From assembly GCA_021732945.1 (NCBI GenBank), contig JAKFWB010000409.1, positions 1 to 11,512 on the forward strand: 11,512 nt of DNA. The letters are read 5' to 3'. Each line of letters begins with the position of its first letter. The stretch's first letter is position 1. Made by a program: the position numbers and the translations under genes. The notes below the pieces were generated by a model. It saw nothing but the letters and a program-made list of their open reading frames with translations. It made no database searches and had not been told where the DNA came from. The stretch is from Porphyrobacter sp. (lineage in GTDB: Bacteria > Pseudomonadota > Alphaproteobacteria > Sphingomonadales > Sphingomonadaceae). Of the stretch, positions 6,215-11,512 are shown one piece after another.

Positions 6215-7201
6215 TCCGGGAAGCGCAGGCATTTGCTGGCTGGCGCAGTGGAATCCGCCGCCGCCTGCCAGCACAGCTTCTCCAGGCAGGCCGACAGTGT
6301 CACGATCAGGGAACAGCGCGGCGATGGCGGCGACTCCGTCGGCGTCATGGGGCGAGCCAAAGGTCGGCACCACCACCAGATGCGTGGTGATCGCGAAGTT
6401 CACATAGCTCGCCGGTTCGATCACCCCGTCGCGGGTGAGGAGCCCGGGCGAGGGGATGCGCACCACCTCGACCCCAAAGGCCTCAGCCCGCGTCGCCGCA
6501 TCGGCGTAGATCGCAGCGTTGGGATCATCCTTGCCGGTGGCCTCAGGCACCACCAGCCGGTTCGGTCCGACAAAGCGCGCGAGGTTGTCGACATGGCCAT
6601 CGGTGTGGTCGTTGATCAGCCCGTCGCCCAGCCACAGCACGCGGGTGAAACCGAGCTGCGCGGCCAGTTCCGCTTCGATGTCCGCGCGACTCATCTGCGG
6701 GTTGCGGTTGGGGTTGAGCAGGCATTGCTCGGTGGTCGCGACCAGCCCGGTGCCGTCGCCATCCACCGCACCGCCTTCGAGCACCATCGGCGTCGAGGTA
6801 ATCGCCAACCGAGCATCACTCGCCAATTCTGCACCGATTTCCTGATCACCCGGCATCAGATACTGTCCGCCCCAGCCGTTGAAACCGAACCGCCGCGCGG
6901 TGCGGGTGCCATCGCTTTCAAACACCACCAACGGTCCGGTATCGCGCAGCCAGACATCGCCATAGGCGCGGCGTTCTAGCGTGACCCGCTCACTCACCAG
7001 CGACCGCGCCCGTGATTCATTGGCCGCATCGCGCACCAGCAAACGCACCGCCTGCCCGCTCTCCGCCACGGCAGAGGCGAAATCGGCGATCTGCTCCTGC
7101 GCGGGCTCAAGCCAGCCGGGCCATTCTTCGGCGAGATGCGGAAAGCCGATCCACAGCCAGTCCTGCGGAGCCCATTCGGGCAACATGAGTGATCTTGACA
7201 T
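6206..7201 (-). CDS. aguA: Agmatine deiminase (agmatine iminohydrolase) family protein
   Basis: A guanidine-modifying enzyme of the PAD_porph/agmatine deiminase family, which converts agmatine to N-carbamoylputrescine and ammonia for putrescine synthesis. The 331-aa form starts MSRSLMLPEWAPQDWLWIGFP, the usual family N-terminus. Active-site blocks, numbered from this start, are DVWLRDTGP (D87), LEGGAVDGDG (E142), DHTDGHVDNLARF (H199, H203) and GGGGFHCASQQ with catalytic C319. An in-frame ATG at 7246 exists but adds residues foreign to the family; no start here has a strong ribosome site. The partner N-carbamoylputrescine amidase gene (aguB) is not in the window. The gene is divergent from the toxin-antitoxin cassette. 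Related deiminases act on peptidyl-arginine or arginine, so the substrate is likely but not proven. Confidence 0.93.
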   Translation of the reverse strand: MSRSLMLPEWAPQDWLWIGFPHLAEEWPGWLEPAQEQIADFASAVAESGQAVRLLVRDAANESRARSLVSERVTLERRAYGDVWLRDTGPLVVFESDGTRTARRFGFNGWGGQYLMPGDQEIGAELASDARLAITSTPMVLEGGAVDGDGTGLVATTEQCLLNPNRNPQMSRADIEAELAAQLGFTRVLWLGDGLINDHTDGHVDNLARFVGPNRLVVPEATGKDDPNAAIYADAATRAEAFGVEVVRIPSPGLLTRDGVIEPASYVNFAITTHLVVVPTFGSPHDADGVAAIAALFPDRDTVGLPGEAVLAGGGGFHCASQQMPALPGAN

Positions 7202-7214
7202 AGTTTCAAAACTA
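7201..7214. promoter_or_regulatory. Inverted repeat between agmatine deiminase and the antitoxin gene
   Basis: TAGTTT (7201-7206), CA, AAACTA (7209-7214) is a perfect dyad in the AT-rich 44-base gap between two divergent starts. A TTGACA box on the plus strand (7195-7200) directly abuts it. No matching -10 box stands out at 17 bases (CAAAAA). Its place suits an operator for the toxin-antitoxin promoter; ribbon-helix-helix antitoxins usually bind such short dyads to repress their own operon. Confidence 0.42.
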
Positions 7215-7231
7215 TTCCAAAAATTAGTTAC

Positions 7232-7239
7232 AAAGGAGG
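7232..7239 (+). promoter_or_regulatory. Strong Shine-Dalgarno site of the antitoxin gene
   Basis: AAAGGAGG ends six bases before ATG 7246 and fixes that start. A strong site for the antitoxin, with only a coupled GTG for the toxin, fits the usual excess of antitoxin over toxin. Confidence 0.7.
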
Positions 7240-7245
7240 GCGGCA

Positions 7246-7698
7246 ATGGGTAAATATTTGCCTCTGAGCGAATTCCTCAAGACGCGGGCCGCCGACTCGT
7301 GGGAACCTACATTTGGGGAAATCGAGGAAGTCCTATCGTTTAAGCTGCCACCGAGCGCACGCAAGCATCGTGCGTGGTGGGCAAATCAATTCAAGGGGCA
7401 TCATAGCCAAGCGAAGGCCTGGATTGAGGCTGGCTGGAAAGTTGATCCTCAAGAAATCAACCTAAGTGCAGGGGTCGTCAGATTTGTCAGAATGAAATGG
7501 GCGGGACGAAAGACAGAGACGCTTGAGCTAGAGAACCTAAGGCGCAAGGCAATCCAGTTTTCGGGCATCGAAGACCGATCAGAATTGGAAGAGGCTGCGC
7601 TTAAGGCCCTGATTCGAAGCCTTGCCGCAAGAGCTTTGGTCGATTTGGGGGGTAGCGATCCCGAAGCATGGGTTCCCGAACGGCGGCGTGTTTCGTGA
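7246..7698 (+). CDS. Putative antitoxin: DUF7662-like domain fused to a VapB-type tail
   Basis: A 150-aa protein in two parts. Residues 1-82 resemble DUF7662: LSEFLKTRAADSWEPTFGEIEEVL, then KLPPSARKHRAWWANQ, a HHSQAKAWIEAGWKV block and a final VRFVRM strand, a pattern I know from phage and accessory-gene proteins. Residues about 88-128 look like the ribbon-helix-helix of VapB antitoxins (strand RKTETLELE, helices LRRKAIQFSG and RSELEEAALKALIRSL). The tail AARALVDLGGSDPEAWVPERRR matches the toxin-binding end of VapB proteins, which are usually only about 65-85 aa. The stop overlaps the toxin GTG. The antitoxin role follows from the tail and the neighbour; the role of the extra domain (added DNA or nucleic-acid binding?) is unknown. 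Base composition is less GC-rich than the neighbours, suggesting transfer. Confidence 0.8.
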   Translation: MGKYLPLSEFLKTRAADSWEPTFGEIEEVLSFKLPPSARKHRAWWANQFKGHHSQAKAWIEAGWKVDPQEINLSAGVVRFVRMKWAGRKTETLELENLRRKAIQFSGIEDRSELEEAALKALIRSLAARALVDLGGSDPEAWVPERRRVS

Positions 7699-8060
7699 TC
7701 CTCGTCGACTCGTCGATTTGGATCGATCATATTCGCGCACCTGCTATCCAACTTGCTCGACTTCTGGAAACAGAAGGCATCCTCCAGCATCCGATGGTCA
7801 CCGCTGAGATTGCTCTTGGCTCATTCAAAACGCGCGCGAAGGTTATCGACCTACTCCAGCTGCTTCCACAAGCGAGAGTGGTTTCGATGGGTGACTTGCT
7901 CAAGTTTATCGAAGATCAAAGGCTCCACGGTGGAGGGATCGGGTTCGTCGATGCACACCTACTGGCGGCAACAGAAGCTGAAGGCGCTTTGATCTGGACT
8001 GGCGACAAACGTCTGAAGGCTAAGGCCGAAGAGCTCGGCCTTGCCTACGTACCAACCTGA
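7695..8060 (+). CDS. vapC: VapC-type PIN-domain toxin (ribonuclease)
   Basis: A 121-aa PIN-domain protein. VapC toxins are Mg-dependent endoribonucleases that cut tRNA or rRNA and are held inactive by VapB. The start is GTG 7695 (ILVDSSIWIDH), overlapping the antitoxin stop as GTGA. An upstream in-frame ATG at 7668 would add a tail inside the antitoxin gene that does not look like PIN protein. The four acidic residues of the active site are present: D5 (LVDSS), E38 (TAEIALG), D86 (GFVDAHLL) and D104 (TGDKRL). Length is normal for the family, with no sign of decay, so it should be active. No separate ribosome site of note is seen, so translation is probably coupled to the antitoxin. The RNA target cannot be predicted. 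Confidence 0.92.
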   Translation: MILVDSSIWIDHIRAPAIQLARLLETEGILQHPMVTAEIALGSFKTRAKVIDLLQLLPQARVVSMGDLLKFIEDQRLHGGGIGFVDAHLLAATEAEGALIWTGDKRLKAKAEELGLAYVPT

Positions 8061-8083
8061 CTAGGGTCAGGACCTAAGCGCGC

Positions 8084-9784
8084 TCAGCACCCCTTATTGG
8101 ACTCAGCGCAATCTTCATCACGGACGCCTTTGAACTCGTCGCCGTCGTTCCAGTTGGGCCAGCTTGTGCTCATCGCGAGTGTACGGCCGATGCGGTAATA
8201 GAGCTGCAAGTCGGCCATCACGCCTGACCAGTCCCACGCCTCGTTGAACTCGTCCTTTGGCCCATGATAGCGGTTGTCGGTATAATCCTTGCCTACTGCC
8301 GCGCCGGCATCCTTGCCGCCGTTGATCAGGTCCTCACCGCCATCGATATACAGCATCGGCACGCCGAGCTTGGCGAGCGCGAAGTGATCGGAGCGGTAGT
8401 AATAGCCTGCCTCGGGTTTGGGATCGGGGGTGGCGCGGCGGTCATCTGCGTACAAAGCCGTCAGCATGAAGGCATCAAGCTGCGACTTGCCGCCGCCGAC
8501 GACCGTCACGTCCTTGGCCGGGCCTGCCACCTGAAACGCATCCATGTTGATCCCGCCCACGGTCTGCGCCAGCGGGAAGATCGGGTTCTGCGCATAGTAC
8601 TGCGCGCCGAGCAGGCCCGATTCCTCCGCCGTCACCGCAAGGAACACCAGGCTGCGGCGGGGCGGGCCGGCCTTGGCGTGGGCCTCGGCCAGCGCGACCA
8701 GCGCCGCGGTGCCGGTGGCGTTGTCGACCGCGCCGTTGCAGATGTCATCGCCATCGGGTGCGGCCGTGCAGCGGCCCAAGTGGTCCCAATGCGCAGTGTG
8801 GAGCACATATTCGTCCGGCGCCTCGCTGCCCGGCAGAATGCCGATGATGTTGTGCGACATGAAGCTGCGGAAGTCGCTGGCGAATTTGGTACCTGCCTTG
8901 AGGCCCAGCGGCACCGGCTTGAAGCCCTTGACCTGCGCGGCCCTGGTCAGCGCGTCCAGATCTTGCCCTGCGGCTTTCAGCACTCGGCGCGCGGCTTCCT
9001 CGGTCAGCCAACCGTTCATCTGGGTCAGCGGCGGCGCATTCTCACCGCGCTGGGCATAGGCCTGCGGGCCGGTCCATGAGCTTTCGACCACGTTCCAGCC
9101 ATAGCTGGCGGGCGCAGTCTGGTGGACGATCAGCGCTCCTGCCGCGCCTTGGCGGGCGGCCTCTTCATACTTGTAGGTCCAGCGCCCGTAATAGGTCATT
9201 GCCCGGCCATTGAAGGTGCCTTCAAGGTTCACCGCCTGCCAATCGGGATCATTGACGAGGATCACCACCGTCTTGCCCTTCACATCAAGCCCGGCGTAAT
9301 CGTTCCAGCCCTTTTCCGGCGCATTGATGCCGTAGCCAACGAAGACAAGCTCGCTGTCCTTGAGCGTCGTCGTCGCGTCTTCACGATAGGTCACGCCGAC
9401 CCAATCCTTGCGGAAATCGAAGCTGAGGTTGGTGCCCTTCCCAGTGATCGCGAGCGGGGCGTAATCCTTGCCGCTGATCTCGATCAGCGGGACTTCCTGC
9501 ACCCACGAATCGCCATTGCCGGGCTTGAGACCCGCCGCCTTGAAGCGATCGACCATCAGCGCGATGGTTTTTTCCTCACCGGGCGTGCCGGGCATGCGGC
9601 CTTCGAACGCGTCGCTGGAGAGCGTGCGGGTAACGTCCTTCATCGTCGCTTCGGACAGCACGCCGGGTTCGACCGCAGGGATATCCATCCCGTCGATCCC
9701 CGCATTGCTCTTCATCGCATCGCATCCGGCGAGCGCCAGGGCTGCTGCCGCGAGTGCGCTGATCGCGCCAATCCGTGCTGTCAT
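8084..9784 (-). CDS. M28 family metallopeptidase, exported lipoprotein
   Basis: A zinc aminopeptidase-like enzyme of 566 aa, exported as a lipoprotein (MTARIGAISALAAAALALAGC, lipobox LAGC). A PA-like insert lies at about 140-240 (LVFVGYGINAPEKGWNDYAG to GAAGALIVHQTAP). The M28 catalytic domain carries HTAHWDHLG (H332, D334), NGAVDNATG (D354), AEESGLLG (E387, E388), NMDAF (D415) and YRSDHFA (H467), a full set of two-zinc ligands and the general base. M28 enzymes of this layout remove N-terminal residues from peptides in the periplasm or at the outer membrane. Start 9784 is chosen over ATG 9820, because AAGGA lies ten bases upstream and it gives a proper lipoprotein signal. It converges with vapC and is divergent from glnE. 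Confidence 0.93.
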   Translation of the reverse strand: MTARIGAISALAAAALALAGCDAMKSNAGIDGMDIPAVEPGVLSEATMKDVTRTLSSDAFEGRMPGTPGEEKTIALMVDRFKAAGLKPGNGDSWVQEVPLIEISGKDYAPLAITGKGTNLSFDFRKDWVGVTYREDATTTLKDSELVFVGYGINAPEKGWNDYAGLDVKGKTVVILVNDPDWQAVNLEGTFNGRAMTYYGRWTYKYEEAARQGAAGALIVHQTAPASYGWNVVESSWTGPQAYAQRGENAPPLTQMNGWLTEEAARRVLKAAGQDLDALTRAAQVKGFKPVPLGLKAGTKFASDFRSFMSHNIIGILPGSEAPDEYVLHTAHWDHLGRCTAAPDGDDICNGAVDNATGTAALVALAEAHAKAGPPRRSLVFLAVTAEESGLLGAQYYAQNPIFPLAQTVGGINMDAFQVAGPAKDVTVVGGGKSQLDAFMLTALYADDRRATPDPKPEAGYYYRSDHFALAKLGVPMLYIDGGEDLINGGKDAGAAVGKDYTDNRYHGPKDEFNEAWDWSGVMADLQLYYRIGRTLAMSTSWPNWNDGDEFKGVRDEDCAESNKGC

Positions 9785-9831
9785 GATGGTATCGTCCTTT
9801 GCGTATAGTCGCAGGTTCAATCGCAGAGGCG

Positions 9832-9874
9832 GCGCGGGCGCGCAAGCATCGTCGCTTGCGACAAACGCCCGCGC
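9832..9874. repeat. Long bulged GC-rich hairpin between the M28 peptidase and glnE
   Basis: CGCGGGCG (9833-9840) and CGCCCGCG (9866-9873) are exact inverted repeats, and G9832-C9874 adds a pair. Inside them CGCAAGC (9841-9847) pairs with GCTTGCG (9854-9860) around the loop ATCGTC. Only ACAAA (9861-9865) is unpaired, giving 16 pairs with one five-base bulge. It ends 18 bases before the glnE ATG and lies about 48 bases upstream of the peptidase start on the other strand. It may sit in the 5' leader of glnE; no T tract follows on either side, so a simple terminator is unlikely. No convincing promoter was found in this 108-base gap. Confidence 0.5.
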
Positions 9875-9892
9875 TCGTCAGAGAGGCAGGCG

Positions 9893-11512
9893 ATGGGCGA
9901 GCATCGACACTGTGACTGGGACAGCCCTGATTGGACGGGGGCGCTGCACCGCGCGCGCAGCCATGCCCCGTTCCTCGCCCGCGCGCTGGAACGACAGCCG
10001 GAGCTGGCCGGGCTGCTGGCGGCGGGAGACAGCGAAGCCGCGCTGCCATGGGCGCGGGCGCAAGCCGATCATCCCGACACTGAGATTGCTGTGCGGCGCG
10101 AGCGTCTGGCGCTGGCGGCGACGCTGGCGGTAGGCGATCTGGCGGGCGCTTTCCCGCTGACGAAGGTGGTCGGTGAACTGACCGCCTTCGCCGACCGGGC
10201 CTTGGACCGCGCGATCCGCACCGCGATCCATGAGCGCACCGATAGCGATGCCGCCGATGGCTTTATCGCACTGGCGCTGGGCAAGCAGGGCGCGGGCGAA
10301 TTGAACTATTCCTCTGACATTGACCCGATCCTGCTGTTCGATCGTGAGCGCCTGCCGCGCCGCGCTTCTGACGATCCGGGTGAGGCGGCGCAGCGTTATG
10401 CCCGCCGGGTGGTGGCGCTTCTGTCGACTAGCACGGCTGACGGCTATGCCCTCAGGGTGGACCTACGGCTACGCCCGGCTAGCGAAGTCAGCCCGCTCGC
10501 CGTGCCGGTCGGATCGGCGCTGGCGCATTATCAAGGCGCGGCGCTGGCGTGGGAGCGGGCAGCCTTCACCCGCGCGCGGGCGGCAGCAGGGGATGTGCCC
10601 GCAGGCGAGGACTTCCTCACCGCGATCCGCCCCTTCGTGTGGCGCGCGCAGCTTGATTTCGGTGCTGTGGAGGAAATCCGGGCGCTCACCCTGCGGATTC
10701 GCGAAAGCCACGCAGGCCCGCCGCTCCCAGGCCCCGGTTTTGACGTCAAACGCGGGCGCGGGGGGATTCGTGAGATCGAATTCTATGCCCAGACCCATCA
10801 ACTGATCCACGGCGGGCGCGACACGTCGCTCAGGGTGCGCGGGACACGCGCGGCGCTTAACGCGCTGGCGGCGGCGGGCTGGATCACGGCGGACAACGCC
10901 GCCACCTTGGGCGAGGGATATGACCGGCTGCGGCAAATCGAGCACCGCTTGCAAATGGTCCACGACCGCCAGACCCACGCGCTGCCCGAAGGCGAGGCGC
11001 TCGACAATGTCGCGCGGCTTGATGGGCTGGCGGACGGCGCGGCGCTGGTGGCGGAGCTCACGGCGCTGACCGCGCGAACCGGGCGGATTTATGAAGAGCT
11101 GATCGGTCAGCGCAAACCCACCACAATGGCCGTCGCCATGCCCGCCAGCGCCTTGGCGCAGCAGCTCAGCGAGTTTGGTTTCGAGGAACCCGAAGTGCTC
11201 GCCGAGCGGATCGAAGGCTGGCGCGATGGTCGCCATGCCGCGATCCGTTCCCCGCAAGCCGTGGCAGCGTGGGACCGGCTGCAACCGGCCTTGCTAGCGG
11301 CGATGGCAGCGAGCGATGATCCCGCGCGCGCGATCACCCGCTGGGAACGGATCATCGAGCGCGTGCCGAGCGCCATCACCACCTTCCGCCTGCTCGACGC
11401 GCGGCCTGATCTGACCCGGCGCCTTGTGGCCGCGCTCACCCTTGCCCCGGCGCTGTCGGACGAATTGGCGCGCAAGCCTGAACTGCTCGACACGCTGATT
11501 GATCGCGATGCG
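9893..11512 (+). CDS. glnE: Glutamine synthetase adenylyltransferase/adenylyl-removing enzyme, N-terminal part
   Basis: The first 540 codons of a gene that runs off the window. GlnE adds AMP to, and removes it from, glutamine synthetase in response to PII and glutamine, setting nitrogen assimilation. The visible part is the N-terminal adenylyl-removing half plus linker. It includes the nucleotidyltransferase signature LGKQGAGELNYSSDID (D142, D144), the third acidic residue in VDLRLRP (D190), the ALAWERAAF segment, and the GlnD/PII-uridylyltransferase-type helical domain with KRGRGGIREIEFYAQTHQL and LRQIEHRLQMVHDRQTHALP. A second catalytic half should follow beyond 11512. The start at ATG 9893 has GAGAGG a few bases upstream. 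The N-terminus looks shorter than in the E. coli protein. No frame break was noticed. Confidence 0.95.
   Translation, partial: MGEHRHCDWDSPDWTGALHRARSHAPFLARALERQPELAGLLAAGDSEAALPWARAQADHPDTEIAVRRERLALAATLAVGDLAGAFPLTKVVGELTAFADRALDRAIRTAIHERTDSDAADGFIALALGKQGAGELNYSSDIDPILLFDRERLPRRASDDPGEAAQRYARRVVALLSTSTADGYALRVDLRLRPASEVSPLAVPVGSALAHYQGAALAWERAAFTRARAAAGDVPAGEDFLTAIRPFVWRAQLDFGAVEEIRALTLRIRESHAGPPLPGPGFDVKRGRGGIREIEFYAQTHQLIHGGRDTSLRVRGTRAALNALAAAGWITADNAATLGEGYDRLRQIEHRLQMVHDRQTHALPEGEALDNVARLDGLADGAALVAELTALTARTGRIYEELIGQRKPTTMAVAMPASALAQQLSEFGFEEPEVLAERIEGWRDGRHAAIRSPQAVAAWDRLQPALLAAMAASDDPARAITRWERIIERVPSAITTFRLLDARPDLTRRLVAALTLAPALSDELARKPELLDTLIDRDA

Noticed and set aside
6041..6979. 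312-aa plus-strand ORF opposite agmatine deiminase
   Set aside because: Shadow of a gene whose active-site motifs are all on the minus strand; no family features.
7195..7223. Sigma-70-type promoter for the antitoxin gene starting with TTGACA
   Set aside because: The -35 box is perfect but the base run at the -10 position is CAAAAA, so I list only the dyad and not a promoter.
7668..7694. Longer VapC start at ATG 7668
   Set aside because: It would add MGSRTAACF, encoded within the antitoxin gene and unlike PIN N-termini; GTG 7695 gives the usual ILVDSSIWID start and a coupled GTGA overlap.
8061..8083. Terminator between convergent vapC and the M28 gene (TAGGGTC-AG-GACCTA)
   Set aside because: The stem is short and imperfect with no T tract; too weak to call.
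8264..9808. Long plus-strand ORFs opposite the M28 peptidase (271 and 228 aa)
   Set aside because: Complementary-frame shadows; the minus strand carries all M28 zinc ligands in order.
10469..11284. 271-aa minus-strand ORF in the glnE region
   Set aside because: Shadow; the plus strand encodes GlnE without a stop to the window end.

Overview
The window looks like chromosomal DNA from a GC-rich alphaproteobacterium, most likely Sphingomonadales (Erythrobacteraceae or Sphingomonadaceae). This rests on protein resemblance (PhoD-type phosphatase, ThrRS, GlnE, DUF1223, DUF305, M28 lipoprotein), Ala/Arg/Gly-rich coding and tight packing. I ran no search, so the taxon is an inference. No rRNA, tRNA, CRISPR array, insertion sequence or phage gene was seen.

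Left part (1-2021): the 3' end of a phoD-like phosphatase gene (+) meets a two-gene minus-strand unit: a multipass membrane protein followed by a 63-aa XRE/Cro-type regulator, joined by a 4-nt overlap. Upstream of that pair are three copies of a dyad, TG-N2-AAG-N4-CTT-N1-2-CA, spaced by about two and three helical turns. They look like operators. The same intergenic region carries the thrS leader: a 26-aa peptide with 7 Thr codons and a strong Shine-Dalgarno sequence, then mutually exclusive antiterminator and terminator stems. This is a textbook-like threonine attenuator.

Middle (2022-7201): thrS (+), a DUF305 metal-binding lipoprotein gene one base behind it, and a TauE/SafE permease gene, probably one transcription unit. 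Facing them on the minus strand are agmatine deiminase, a possible 47-aa small ORF and a secreted DUF1223 thioredoxin-like protein. A palindrome covers the agmatine deiminase stop codon.

Right part (7202-11512): a less GC-rich two-gene cassette (+) reads as a toxin-antitoxin module. The antitoxin appears to be a fusion of a DUF7662-like domain with a VapB-type ribbon-helix-helix/toxin-binding tail. The toxin is a PIN-domain VapC whose GTG start overlaps the antitoxin stop. This fused antitoxin is the best candidate for something little described. Next come an M28 peptidase lipoprotein (-) and the 5' part of glnE (+, cut by the window end). Their divergent intergenic region holds a long GC-rich hairpin.

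Best leads: the thrS threonine attenuator, the DUF7662-VapB/VapC module, and the phased triple operator of the membrane protein/XRE pair.
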